Shown here piece by piece: positions 9,020-18,691 of a stretch of 64,000 bases of DNA. The notes beneath the pieces are model-generated. The model had not been told where the DNA came from and searched no databases. It was given only the letters and a program-made list of their open reading frames with translations. This DNA comes from Pseudochryseolinea flava (GTDB taxonomy: Bacteria > Bacteroidota > Bacteroidia > Cytophagales > Cyclobacteriaceae), in contig NZ_QMFY01000022.1 in assembly GCF_003286915.1 (NCBI RefSeq), forward strand, positions 1-64,000, read 5' to 3'. The number at the start of each line of letters is the position of its first letter. The stretch's first letter is position 1. Position numbers and translations under genes: made by a program.

Positions 9020-10889
9020 TCTTTCTTTGATCCTGAAAGAACTCGTTGCTGAATGGAACAGCTTGTCCCGCTAAGTTGATGATTCCTGTCACTTCTGTTC
9101 TAACATCTGTAAAGAATTCGCCGCGCGATGGATTAGGATAAAGGGGCACATTTGTCAAATCTTCTTCAACGCCTGTCGGAATCCGAACGCCAGTACCAAA
9201 GAGTGGTCGTATCATAATACTGCCAACAAATTTGTCGGTATGGAACCATTCGCCTCCCTTGGCGACAAACACTTTGTCTACGGTGTTATTACTGCGGTCG
9301 ACGCCGACATTAAATTTGCCGAAGGTTGGATGTACCCAGCCGATATAAATCTTGTCTTTAATCTCCAACTGCACTTCTTCGCCTTCAGGAATGGTAAAGC
9401 GTTGGAACTTGTTGAGCGGCGTACGTGCGATAACTTTACTCGGCATGGTGTAGATCGCTTCTCCTGGGCCATTCTTTTCAGTATCATGGTCGTAGAAAAT
9501 AAAGTCTATTCGCGATTCATCCGTTACGGTAAAAGCTGGTACAAAAATATCAAAGCCTGCAAAGCGTCTTAGCTGCGTCGAATCAATATCGAATTGATAA
9601 AGAATTCTATTGCCTGGTTGCGCAAGCTCTACGGAGTACTCTGCCGACCCATCATCGTAAGCGTAGTAGTTGTGCAGACGATAGTGTGTCCGTAAAGTGT
9701 CATTTACGCGATAACGCAGTGGCTCATCGATTTCGCTCGTTGTTGTGTTGAATGCATCTAGCCATACCGTTACGTCGAAGTCGACCCAGTCGGAGGTATC
9801 GATCACGCTACTCTCTTCGATGAAGTTGTCAGGGATTGATGCTTCTTTGCGTTCGAAGGGAAGAAAATTCACCGAGGCAGCTTCAAGTGGGCCGTATGAA
9901 TAAGATTCTTCCAATACTTCATCGCTGTAATTTTTAACAGCAGCAGTTGCAACTACTTTTCGGTTTTCTGCTACGTCTTGCAAATTTTGCATCGCCACCG
10001 TGATGGGACTGAATTTTTCTTTCGTCAATTTGAATACACCCACAGGAACAGAATAATAGCGTCCAAACAATGGCGTTAATGGTGCAGATAAGGCAATGTC
10101 TTCTGGCTTTTCGTCAACGCTTAGCCGTCCTTTATTCAGGTAAATGTGGTCTACCATCCAGGTGTCGACTGGACCTTGTAGTCCTCCAAATGAACGGAAT
10201 CGGAATTGAAACTCGTTGTGAAAGAAATTGACATCTTGGTTTACAGAGATCGTCGTGTCATAAAAAACGTTCACGGCGTCTATGGTTTCGGGATATATTG
10301 TTGCAACTTCTTTCCAAACAGAATCAACATTTAAAAACTCCAAACGTAAAAAATCATTCTTGTCAGGCGCTTCGCCATTACCAGCAAATTGATAGTAGAA
10401 CGTAAACAGAACGGTGCTCCGTTCTCCATTGGATACGGCTACGGGGCCGAGGTCTATCAGCTGAGAGGTTAGTACATCGCGATACCCGTTTGCATCTTGG
10501 TTTGATGAATAAGCTCTTCCCGTAGAATCAAGGCCATCGAAAACGGCGGCGTTGATTGAGGGGAGGTTGATTCCTGTAGCGGATGTAATGGCTGTTGAGG
10601 AGCTCTTCATCCACCGGGATTTCAACGGGAAATTTGATTCTGGATTTGTCGGATCGTCTACCGGTGTTGTTGAAAAATCTTCGAAGAATGGAAGCTGTAA
10701 AGTCACTGACTTGATCCTCGCATTAGACAGTGGTGTGGATGCCGTTGTGGGCGGAATTCGTTCAATCGGTGATACTTTGATCTGCGTGTAACCCAATGAG
10801 GTGGCCAGTAGCATCAACATCAATACTAGCGCATGGCGGTGGAGCGCTTTTCCCGTAGTAGCTATCGTGTTCTTGATATTGAAATGCAT
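8931..10889 (-). CDS. T9SS-secreted protein with C-terminal sorting domain
   Basis: 652 residues. A signal peptide (hydrophobic about residues 18-35, ending in YTQ) precedes a beta-rich body without a recognised catalytic motif. The last 75 residues, beginning at VPLYPNPSRGEF and ending with LVKLKNGSKVFVRKMLVE, form a type A sorting domain (TIGR04183-like), so it should cross the outer membrane by the type IX system and be attached or released. The body has jelly-roll-like stretches of the kind seen in surface adhesins. It starts 9 nt after the PASTA gene and is probably co-transcribed. Confidence 0.8.
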   Translation of the reverse strand: MHFNIKNTIATTGKALHRHALVLMLMLLATSLGYTQIKVSPIERIPPTTASTPLSNARIKSVTLQLPFFEDFSTTPVDDPTNPESNFPLKSRWMKSSSTAITSATGINLPSINAAVFDGLDSTGRAYSSNQDANGYRDVLTSQLIDLGPVAVSNGERSTVLFTFYYQFAGNGEAPDKNDFLRLEFLNVDSVWKEVATIYPETIDAVNVFYDTTISVNQDVNFFHNEFQFRFRSFGGLQGPVDTWMVDHIYLNKGRLSVDEKPEDIALSAPLTPLFGRYYSVPVGVFKLTKEKFSPITVAMQNLQDVAENRKVVATAAVKNYSDEVLEESYSYGPLEAASVNFLPFERKEASIPDNFIEESSVIDTSDWVDFDVTVWLDAFNTTTSEIDEPLRYRVNDTLRTHYRLHNYYAYDDGSAEYSVELAQPGNRILYQFDIDSTQLRRFAGFDIFVPAFTVTDESRIDFIFYDHDTEKNGPGEAIYTMPSKVIARTPLNKFQRFTIPEGEEVQLEIKDKIYIGWVHPTFGKFNVGVDRSNNTVDKVFVAKGGEWFHTDKFVGSIMIRPLFGTGVRIPTGVEEDLTNVPLYPNPSRGEFFTDVRTEVTGIINLAGQAVPFSNEFFQDQRKITLQSPARGLYLVKLKNGSKVFVRKMLVE

Positions 10890-10898
10890 AAAGACGTT

Positions 10899-11684
10899 TT
10901 AAAATTCTTCTTCGGGTACTTCTGTTCCTTCTTTACCTATCCAAAGATCAACGTTGTCGCCTACCTTAACATTTTCTCCAGCCGTAGGTTTTTGTTTCAA
11001 CACGACGGCACCAGTAGTATCTCCACCAACGATGATCACCTCTCCGAGATTTAAGTTCTTTGCTCTGATGGTGAAGAGCACGTCATCGACAGGCTGTCCA
11101 ACCCAATTTTCGATACCTATTTCGTTCAGTCCTCCGTCCATCACAACCAGGTCAATCACTGAACCCTTTGGAACGCGATCACCAGCATGTATCGGCTGAC
11201 CTTTGAACTTCATTTCTTTCACGATATTGAAAGGTCCTCGCACCAAGGTGATCTTCCCACGCTTCAGCTCATTGCTTTTGAGTACAACTTCGGCGTTCAA
11301 TACCGAGGCGTCGATCAAGTTCGGCACGGGTACACTTGGCGGTGTAACGCTGTTGATCGAGATATAGATTTTTCTACCTTCTTTAACTTTTGAACCTGCC
11401 TTCGGGTATTGCTTGAGTACCGTGAGTGGTTTAAAGTCCGGCGAGTATGAAGAATCGTCAATCACATAGTCGAGATCTTTTTGAATCAACTTCTCTTCCA
11501 GTTCCTCAAGGGTTGCGCCTTCAATGTCCGGCACAGTGATCGTCTCACCATGGTTGGTAGTGCTTGGAAGGTATGCGTAGAAATAGATTACAACCAGCGT
11601 CATCATGATGGCGAATGCAATGAAGAAGTGAATCAACACACCGCCGAGATTGTCCTTGTTGTATTTGCCGAATTTGATATTCAT
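10899..11684 (-). CDS. Membrane-anchored PASTA-domain protein
   Basis: 261 residues: a short cytoplasmic N-terminus, one membrane helix near residues 18-40, then three PASTA domains (about 48-115, 118-190, 192-255). PASTA domains bind peptidoglycan stem peptides or muropeptides in Firmicutes and Actinobacteria kinases, but no kinase domain is present here. It sits 27 nt after ddl, which makes the D-Ala-D-Ala part of peptidoglycan, so a cell-wall role is a reasonable inference. Confidence 0.85.
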   Translation of the reverse strand: MNIKFGKYNKDNLGGVLIHFFIAFAIMMTLVVIYFYAYLPSTTNHGETITVPDIEGATLEELEEKLIQKDLDYVIDDSSYSPDFKPLTVLKQYPKAGSKVKEGRKIYISINSVTPPSVPVPNLIDASVLNAEVVLKSNELKRGKITLVRGPFNIVKEMKFKGQPIHAGDRVPKGSVIDLVVMDGGLNEIGIENWVGQPVDDVLFTIRAKNLNLGEVIIVGGDTTGAVVLKQKPTAGENVKVGDNVDLWIGKEGTEVPEEEF

Positions 11685-11711
11685 AGTGGGATAAGGATCA
11701 AAGATAAGCGA

Positions 11712-12800
11712 TTAGAACTTCAGCGAAGATTGGAAATCGCGCGCAATGCGTTTGCTTCGGTCGTAACGCTCTTGTGCGAGGTCAAGCAGTCGTGTGATCA
11801 GTTCCTTAAATCCGATACCGCGCTCTTGCCACATCACAGGATACATACTTGAATTGGTAAATCCTGGAATACTGTTTATCTCATTGACATAGATGTTTCC
11901 TTTCTCGTCGAGAAAAAGATCGATGCGTGAAAAATCTTCACAATGAAGCGCTTCGAAAGCTTGAACCGATGCCTTCCGAATTTTTTCGACAATATTCTTG
12001 GGAAGCTTTGCGGGTACGTCAATGCGCACGGCATTAGGATCTACGTATTTTGCATCGAAGGTATAAAACTCGTAGTCTTTGCTGATCACAACTTCGCCGG
12101 GGAGCGACGCCTCTGGTGGATTATTTCCTAAGATTGCACATTCAATTTCGCGTCCTTTTACATACGCTTCGGCAATCATTTCATGATCATATTTAAATGC
12201 CTCCTCAACGGCTTTCTTAAAATCCTTTTTGTCGTTCACCTTCGAAACACCAACGGAAGAACCCAAGCTTGCAGATTTCACCATGAACGGTGTTCCAAGT
12301 CTTTTTGCAATAGCATTGAAGCTGATTTTATCTTTCTGGTCAAACGTAAAGGTTACAAAGTCTGTAACAGGAAGTCCAGCATCGCGTAGTAGTCTTTTCG
12401 CGACGATTTTATTCATCGCTGTGGATGATCCTAACACCCCCGTGCCAACCATTGGAACGTCCATTACCTTAACCAATCCTTGGATGCTACCATCTTCGCC
12501 GTCTGTACCATGAAGCACCGGGAAGATGATGTCTGCTTGAAAGCGTTTGCCGGTTTTTAGATTGATAAAAGCGGGCTTGGCAGGATCAAGAGACAACGCG
12601 AGAGGTTGGCCATTTTTCTTGATGTCTTTATTGACACCGGTGGTCAGGTACCATTGGCCGGTGGTACTAATGCCTATTGGAATTGGTTCGAACTGTTTCT
12701 TATCGATGTTTTCGAATATGTTACGGGCTGAATTGATGGAAACACCGTGTTCGACCGAACGGCCTCCGTAGAGGATCACTACTTTCTTCTTTTTAGGCAT
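11712..12800 (-). CDS. ddl: D-alanine--D-alanine ligase
   Basis: ATP-grasp enzyme that joins two D-alanines for peptidoglycan precursor synthesis in the cytoplasm. Visible motifs are YGGRSVEHGVS (residues 11-21, with Gly where Asp, Glu or similar is usual), LHGTDGEDGSIQGL, VKSASLGSSVGV for ATP binding, and DLFLDEKGNIYVNEINSIPGF for the metal site. Length 362 residues. First gene of a minus-strand run with the PASTA protein and a T9SS cargo. Confidence 0.95.
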   Translation of the reverse strand: MPKKKKVVILYGGRSVEHGVSINSARNIFENIDKKQFEPIPIGISTTGQWYLTTGVNKDIKKNGQPLALSLDPAKPAFINLKTGKRFQADIIFPVLHGTDGEDGSIQGLVKVMDVPMVGTGVLGSSTAMNKIVAKRLLRDAGLPVTDFVTFTFDQKDKISFNAIAKRLGTPFMVKSASLGSSVGVSKVNDKKDFKKAVEEAFKYDHEMIAEAYVKGREIECAILGNNPPEASLPGEVVISKDYEFYTFDAKYVDPNAVRIDVPAKLPKNIVEKIRKASVQAFEALHCEDFSRIDLFLDEKGNIYVNEINSIPGFTNSSMYPVMWQERGIGFKELITRLLDLAQERYDRSKRIARDFQSSLKF

Positions 12801-12850
12801 TCAAAAAAAATTTGCGGCAAGATAATGAAAAGCGCTTTTTAAATAACATG

Positions 12851-14974
12851 CTATCGGATATGCACGAATTTTTCAGTATAGCTTTTCTTTGATGTGACGA
12901 CCTTAACGATATACACGCCAGGGCTCGCGTCCAACATTGGAAGCGGTATCGTCTGATTCAAACCATTGGTATAGGGAAATGAAAACAGATGTTTACCCGA
13001 CGTGTTGGTAACGCCGATTTCTACATTGTCGCGCTCCGGCAGGTTTAATCGCAATGACGGCCCCGCGGAGTAGTCGTTGAAGATTTGTAAATAGTCGTTG
13101 CCATCGGCGCGTGTATTGGTTTCGGAATCGAAAAAGTCTATGTTGTCGAGGTAGAGATTGTTGCCATTTGCATTCGTAAACACAAAAGCAATACGCACGT
13201 TCTCAAAGCCAACCAGTCCCATCAGTGATAGATCTACATGACGCCAGTCATCTTCATTTACGGGCACCCATTTAATATTGCCATTGTCAACTTTTGGAAT
13301 GGTGTTTCCCGATACGTCATACAACACGACATCATAGCTATCGCCGCAGTTTGTCGACGCGAGAACTTTCAGATTATCATTCTTCCCAATGCGATACACA
13401 TACGATATATCGAAAGAAAGGCTGGCCTCCATGATTCCGGATAAATCGAGTAAAGGACTAATCAACCATGCGCGGTCACCAAGTAGTTGATTGGAATAAC
13501 CATCGAAATGAACGGAGTTAGCAAAATTAGTCCCAGCGTCTTGCCAGTTCATGCCTTGTCTGGGATTGGTTGCAATCCAGCGGTCGCGATAGTCACCGCC
13601 AAACGTCTCTTTCAACGGAAGAAAATCCGTCTCATCGTTTCGATGTATTGTATAAGTCAGCACATTGTCGGCTGGATAGGTATCGGCATTACCGTTCGGT
13701 TGCGTGAGTTGGACCGTAAAAATGTTAGCACCAGCATTCAATGCGTTGGCGGGTAAGGTGAATGTTGCTTCATCGCCGGGCATAAAGTTCAAATCACTAA
13801 AAGGAACAGTAGTGGTACCGTTGATCACCGCGGAAAACGAGTTCACTTCAACGCCGCTGTTTCGAACTTTTAAAATTAAATCGGATTGCGCTTCACAGGT
13901 CACTACTTTTCCATCCACGCTTTTTAGCGTGAGGTTCTCTGTCGTGACAGGATCGGGATCGTTCAAACCATCCGACACCAACAAACTCGCGCGTCGCGGA
14001 CTGTTCTCCAATACGGTCGACATTCGCTCAATTTGTTGAATAGTAAAAAGGTTCATACACTCGTCGTCAGTGTAATCGAGGTAATTTTGATACATGGTGT
14101 TGACACCGCAGGCCGTTCTCACCCCGGCAGGGCATCCAATAGTATTACCAGCTTGATCGGGCGTGTCGGCAACAAAATCATTGTCGTCGTTGCAATCATT
14201 CGTATCTCCCCAAGTGTGACGAAGACCGAAGAAGTGCCCGACCTCATGGGTTGTCGTTCTTCCTTTATTGTATTGATCATCAAGGTCAAAATCGCCGTAG
14301 TCCGTTGAACCAAAAACTTCGTAGCTAATCACCACGCCATCGGACTCTGCTACATCTGGTGATCCTTCTAACCCCGGTAAATCAGAGACTGGGAATTGTG
14401 AGTAGCCGAGATATCCCGTAAGGTTGATTACCCAAATGTTTAAGTAGTTTTCGGAATTCCAGTAGCTCAGTGATTTGAATTCGGCATCATCATTCATCGA
14501 CCAACTTTCACGACCTCCGTTGATGCGCACGATACCATCTGTGGGAAGCCCATCGGGTGTGCGCCGCGCTAATTCAAAACGGATGTCCATCGCGCCGGCA
14601 ACACCAAGAAACATTTCAGGTGTATTGCTGGCGTCATCATTTAGGCGGGCGTAGTCTTTGTTGAGTACATCGATTTGAGAGAGGATCTGTTCGTCAGAAA
14701 TATTGGCGCCTGTTCCGAGGGGTTCTCCAAAGTGAATGACGTGTACAACGACTGGGATACGATATGTGTCCTCCGTGCCGCGTGTAGTGGAGCGCTCATG
14801 AAGACGTTGCTTGATTTTTTTTCCGAGCCAGAATTCGAATTCAGGTTGGGTTTGTTTGGAAGGCTTCGACTGGATGTAGTCGACCGCTCCACAACGAGAC
14901 TGTGCAATCATCAGGTGTGAGATGCAGCAGCCGAAGAATATCAATGTCAAGAAGAGGGTTCTATGCTTCAACAC
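12851..14974 (-). CDS. M43-type (pappalysin-like) zinc metalloprotease, T9SS cargo
   Basis: 707 residues. A signal peptide ends near IAQ (about residue 25). The catalytic domain shows HEVGHFFGLRH (243-253: three His ligands and Glu244), TWGDTNDC, and the Met-turn region as NYLDYTDD (297-304), with Leu where Met is expected. A CARDB-like segment (about 350-440) and a jelly-roll segment with WISPLLDLSG-like sequence (about 450-610) follow. The final 80 residues end in GVYIVKVVTSKKSYTEKFVHIR-like T9SS sorting sequence. Probably a secreted protease; substrates unknown. Confidence 0.87.
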   Translation of the reverse strand: MLKHRTLFLTLIFFGCCISHLMIAQSRCGAVDYIQSKPSKQTQPEFEFWLGKKIKQRLHERSTTRGTEDTYRIPVVVHVIHFGEPLGTGANISDEQILSQIDVLNKDYARLNDDASNTPEMFLGVAGAMDIRFELARRTPDGLPTDGIVRINGGRESWSMNDDAEFKSLSYWNSENYLNIWVINLTGYLGYSQFPVSDLPGLEGSPDVAESDGVVISYEVFGSTDYGDFDLDDQYNKGRTTTHEVGHFFGLRHTWGDTNDCNDDNDFVADTPDQAGNTIGCPAGVRTACGVNTMYQNYLDYTDDECMNLFTIQQIERMSTVLENSPRRASLLVSDGLNDPDPVTTENLTLKSVDGKVVTCEAQSDLILKVRNSGVEVNSFSAVINGTTTVPFSDLNFMPGDEATFTLPANALNAGANIFTVQLTQPNGNADTYPADNVLTYTIHRNDETDFLPLKETFGGDYRDRWIATNPRQGMNWQDAGTNFANSVHFDGYSNQLLGDRAWLISPLLDLSGIMEASLSFDISYVYRIGKNDNLKVLASTNCGDSYDVVLYDVSGNTIPKVDNGNIKWVPVNEDDWRHVDLSLMGLVGFENVRIAFVFTNANGNNLYLDNIDFFDSETNTRADGNDYLQIFNDYSAGPSLRLNLPERDNVEIGVTNTSGKHLFSFPYTNGLNQTIPLPMLDASPGVYIVKVVTSKKSYTEKFVHIR

Positions 14975-15094
14975 GGTACGTTAGGTTGGATCTGTGATAT
15001 AGATCAACCAAATATAAAAAGAGTAACCGCCGCTACAAAGAAAAGCAATAGACACCTCGGCCGGATAACACCCAGGTCTGTGAACAAAATCCTA

Positions 15095-15349
15095 TTAAAA
15101 GATTGGTGTCAAATTCACCACTTCGATAGCCTTCACTTCAGGCACATCACGTTTGATTGCGGCTTCAACACCGGCTTTAAAAGTCATGGTCGACATAGAA
15201 CAATTGCCACAAGCGCCGACGAACTCCAAGCGTACAACGTTTTCAGGTGTAAGTTCATTGATACGAACATCGCCACCGTCGGCTTTCAAATATGGACGGA
15301 TTGAGTCTAGCGAGGTTTCGATCTTCTTGATGATTTCTTCTGTATTCAT
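15095..15349 (-). CDS. NifU-like Fe-S scaffold domain protein
   Basis: 84 residues consisting only of the NifU C-terminal (NFU) domain. The cluster-binding pair CGNC is at residues 47-50, after the family's LKADGGDV. It carries or delivers iron-sulfur clusters. It starts 33 nt after the stop of the Mrp ATPase gene, another Fe-S carrier, so the pair is a small Fe-S maturation unit. Confidence 0.92.
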   Translation of the reverse strand: MNTEEIIKKIETSLDSIRPYLKADGGDVRINELTPENVVRLEFVGACGNCSMSTMTFKAGVEAAIKRDVPEVKAIEVVNLTPIF

Positions 15350-15382
15350 TCGAGTATTTTCTCTTGTTAAAGGTAGCGCTTT

Positions 15383-16465
15383 TTACGCGGATGCATAAGT
15401 GATTTTCTCTGCATTGCGGATAGCAATTTGTCGTGCTAGAGTTTGTGCAAGATCTTGAAATGCTTCCGCTGCAGGGCCTCCCTTCAATACGGCGGGAAGT
15501 CCGCTATCGCCACTTTCGCGTATCCCTTGTACCAAAGGAATTTCACCCAGTAAAGGAACGCTATATTTGTCGGCCAAATTTTTACCACCATCTTTTCCAA
15601 AGATGTAGTATTTGTTCTCCGGCAACTCTTCTGGCGTGAAGTAAGCCATGTTTTGAACAATGCCTAATACAGGTACATTGATCTGCGATTGTTTGAACAT
15701 CGCCAGACCTTTATTGGCATCGGCAATAGCAACTTTCTGAGGCGTCGTGACAATGACAGCGCCTGTTACAGGCACAGTTTGCACAAGTGTGAGGTGAATG
15801 TCGCTGGTGCCTGGAGGAAGGTCAATGAGAAGATAATCAAGGTCACCCCAATCAGCATCCGTAAAGAATTGCTTAAGGGCCGAGCTCGCCATTGGTCCAC
15901 GCCAAACAATGGCGCTATCGGGTGGCGCAAGGAAACCGATAGAAATAAGCTTAACGCCGTATTGTTCTATCGGAATGATTGTATTTTTTCCATTTACCTG
16001 CTTGATCGATGGCTGCTCATGCTCGCAGTTAAACATCGTCGGGATCGACGGACCATAGATATCAGCGTCGATAAGGCCGACTTTAGCACCTGATTGCGCC
16101 AAGGCAACAGCCAAATTTGATGTTACCGTAGACTTGCCTACGCCGCCCTTTCCGGAAGCGATCGCGATAATGTTTTTTACGCCGGGTAGGAGCGGTGCAT
16201 TGTCGCGGAGGCTGGTTACTGAGGAAGTCATGAAAATATCGATCTCGGTTTCCTCTCCAACTACTTGACGAACAGCATCTTCACAATCTTGTCGGATCTT
16301 CTCTTTCAGTGGACAAGCAGGTGTCGTAAGGACTACCGTAAAGCTCACCTTTCCCGTCGAAATTTTGATGTCTTTGACCATCCCAAGGGAGATCAAATCA
16401 CGCTTCAAATCCGGATCGTCGACAGTAGAGAGGGCTTTGGTAATATCAATTTGTGTAAAACTCAT
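15383..16465 (-). CDS. mrp: Mrp/ApbC-family P-loop ATPase, Fe-S carrier
   Basis: 360 residues from the ATG at 16465; starting further upstream would add a poor N-terminus. Residues 1-85 form an MIP18/DUF59 domain with TTPACPLK; the deviant Walker A GKGGVGKS is at 105-112, followed by DADIYGPSIP and LIDLPPGTSD. The CxxC that binds the bridging cluster in ApbC is absent: the segment NMAYFTPEELPENKYYIFG has no Cys. It may therefore carry a cluster through other Cys residues or act differently. Paired with the NifU-like gene. Confidence 0.9.
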   Translation of the reverse strand: MSFTQIDITKALSTVDDPDLKRDLISLGMVKDIKISTGKVSFTVVLTTPACPLKEKIRQDCEDAVRQVVGEETEIDIFMTSSVTSLRDNAPLLPGVKNIIAIASGKGGVGKSTVTSNLAVALAQSGAKVGLIDADIYGPSIPTMFNCEHEQPSIKQVNGKNTIIPIEQYGVKLISIGFLAPPDSAIVWRGPMASSALKQFFTDADWGDLDYLLIDLPPGTSDIHLTLVQTVPVTGAVIVTTPQKVAIADANKGLAMFKQSQINVPVLGIVQNMAYFTPEELPENKYYIFGKDGGKNLADKYSVPLLGEIPLVQGIRESGDSGLPAVLKGGPAAEAFQDLAQTLARQIAIRNAEKITYASA

Positions 16466-16606
16466 GCTTTGTAAACAATAAAAGGCTTCAGAAATTCCAA
16501 ACAGGGCGCAATTTAGGTCGGAAAGTTTATAGTCCATGGATTTTTAACCGGATAGTTTGCGCTCATCGCAATTTGCCGTGTGGAGCGATTGTGTATTCGC
16601 TGTTCA

Positions 16607-16636
16607 TTGTTAACCAGCGCCGAACTCTTACTTTTG
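16607..16636 (+). promoter_or_regulatory. Bacteroidota-type promoter for dnaG
   Basis: TTG at 607-609 of this kilobase, then 19 nt, then TACTTTTG (16629-16636), a match to TTG-N19-TAnnTTTG. The start codon lies 45 nt downstream. Confidence 0.55.
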
Positions 16637-16681
16637 CACCCCGAATCTCATTAATTTCAACTAGCTTGTAGCCCTCGCTGA

Positions 16682-18616
16682 ATGATCTCTCGCGAAACCA
16701 TAGATGAAGTAAAAAATCGCGTCGACATTGTCGATGTGATCGGTGATTTCGTGACGTTGAAGCGCTCCGGTCAGAACTACAAAGCGCTTAGCCCTTTTGC
16801 AAACGAAAAGACACCTTCGTTTTATGTCGTGCCGTCAAAGGGAATCTTCAAAGACTTCAGTAGCGGAAAAGGGGGAGATGCCATCACCTTTGTGATTGAA
16901 CATGAAGGGATGAGTTACGTTGAAGCGATACGCTACCTCGCCAAGAAGTATGGTGTCGACATCAAAGAAAACCAAGTCTCTCAGGAAGATCAAATTCATC
17001 AAGATGAACGCGAAGGCCTTTATCGCCTGATGAATTATGCAAAAGACTACTACAAAGAATCACTACTCCATTCCGAAGAGGGGCAAAGTATTGGGTTGAC
17101 CTATTTTCGCGAACGTGGTTTTAACGATCGCATCATCGATAAATTCGAGCTTGGCTATACGTTAAACGAATGGGATCACCTCAGTAAAAAAGCACTGGGC
17201 ATCGGCTACACCGTTGACCTACTGGCCAAAGCGGGCTTGATTGTAAAGAAAGACGACGGACGGTTTTATGATCGCTTTCGCGGAAGGGTAATCTTTCCTG
17301 TGCATAATCTGAGCGGGAAGGTAATTGCTTTTGGTGCGCGTATCCTCACGAAAGAAAAAGATCAGCCGAAGTATATCAACTCGCCGGAGACAGAAATCTA
17401 TCATAAGAGTAATGTGCTCTATGGTATGTATCAGGCGAAAAATGCGATTCGTCGTGAAGACTTCTGTTATCTGGTAGAAGGCTACACCGACGTGATTTCG
17501 ATGCACTTGTCGGATGTCGACAACGTTGTGGCATCGTCGGGAACAGCACTCACGGAAGAACAAATCAAACTCATTCGAAGATTCACCGAAAATGTAACGG
17601 TGTTGTTCGATGGTGATGCGGCAGGTATAAAGGCTGCGCTCCGTGGGATCGATCTTATTTTGAAGGGCGGACTCAATGTTCGCGTACTCCTACTCCCTGA
17701 TGGCGACGATCCTGATAGTTATTCAAAAAAGGTAGGAACCACTGCCTTTAAACAATACTTAAAAGACAACACGAAGGATTTTATTTCCTTCAAGATCGAC
17801 TTACTGGCCGCGGATGCCAAGCATGATCCGATTAAGAAAGCGGAAGCGATTCGCGACATCGTTACCAGTATATCGTTGATCCCCGACGCGATAAAAAGGT
17901 CGGTCTACATACAAGAGTCGAGCTCGCTACTAAAAATTCAAGAGACTGTTCTTCTTACCGAACTGAACAAGCTCCGCATTGGGGACTTGAAGAAGCAGGA
18001 CCAAGAGAACGCGCGAAAAGGATTCAATAAAGGATTCGACGAGCCTCCGCCGATGATTCCGGACGATGAACCGGTGTCTACTTCCAAAACAGACGTCGTC
18101 AGTATGGTGGAGGCACAGGAGCGCGAAGCGATTCGATTGCTCGTGAATTACGCAGAGAACAATTACGACGATAAAAAGCTATTGGATTTCATGTTGGCAG
18201 AGTTGGAAGATGTAGAATTTACCAACGCTTTGTACAAGGAGATTTACAGTCTTTTTGTAGAAGGTGCCGCCCGTGGAGAAGTCTTGGACACGCTGTACTT
18301 CATGGAACATGGCTCACCAGAAATGCGAACCGTAGTGGCAGAATTGACCACCTCGCGTTACGAGACAAGCAAGAACTGGAGTGAGATGTATGAAATTTAT
18401 TTTCCGCACGAACAGGAGATCCTTCAGGATATGGCGTATTCTAACGTGCTGCGCCTTAAGTTCAGAATGATTCAAAAGCTAATAGTCGATAACTTGCAAC
18501 AAATGAAACAAGCTTCGAATGAGGAGGACCTGGAGAAATTTTTTACCATTCACGAGCAGTTAAAAGGAGCAGAGAAAGAATTGGCATTGGTGCTGGGTAT
18601 TGTTGTTCCGCGTTAA
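16682..18616 (+). CDS. dnaG: DNA primase DnaG, zinc ligands replaced
   Basis: Makes RNA primers at the replication fork. 644 residues. The N-terminal CHC2 zinc-ribbon region is easy to align (LSPFANEKTPSF, then KDFSSGKGGDAI), but the ligands are Ser37, Ala40, Asp58 and Ser61 instead of Cys, His, Cys, Cys. The catalytic core is intact: ARILTKEKDQPKYINSPET, the TOPRIM motifs EGYTDVISMH and FDGDAAG. A C-terminal helicase-binding region follows a charged linker at about 435-475. I recall similar zinc-less primases elsewhere in Bacteroidota, so this is probably a lineage trait and not damage. Confidence 0.95.
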   Translation: MISRETIDEVKNRVDIVDVIGDFVTLKRSGQNYKALSPFANEKTPSFYVVPSKGIFKDFSSGKGGDAITFVIEHEGMSYVEAIRYLAKKYGVDIKENQVSQEDQIHQDEREGLYRLMNYAKDYYKESLLHSEEGQSIGLTYFRERGFNDRIIDKFELGYTLNEWDHLSKKALGIGYTVDLLAKAGLIVKKDDGRFYDRFRGRVIFPVHNLSGKVIAFGARILTKEKDQPKYINSPETEIYHKSNVLYGMYQAKNAIRREDFCYLVEGYTDVISMHLSDVDNVVASSGTALTEEQIKLIRRFTENVTVLFDGDAAGIKAALRGIDLILKGGLNVRVLLLPDGDDPDSYSKKVGTTAFKQYLKDNTKDFISFKIDLLAADAKHDPIKKAEAIRDIVTSISLIPDAIKRSVYIQESSSLLKIQETVLLTELNKLRIGDLKKQDQENARKGFNKGFDEPPPMIPDDEPVSTSKTDVVSMVEAQEREAIRLLVNYAENNYDDKKLLDFMLAELEDVEFTNALYKEIYSLFVEGAARGEVLDTLYFMEHGSPEMRTVVAELTTSRYETSKNWSEMYEIYFPHEQEILQDMAYSNVLRLKFRMIQKLIVDNLQQMKQASNEEDLEKFFTIHEQLKGAEKELALVLGIVVPR

Positions 18617-18691
18617 GGAACACTCTCGCATCATTTTTTGTTGTAGCACTAACGAAACTCAACCTCACATCATCAACGTATTCCCTTGAAC

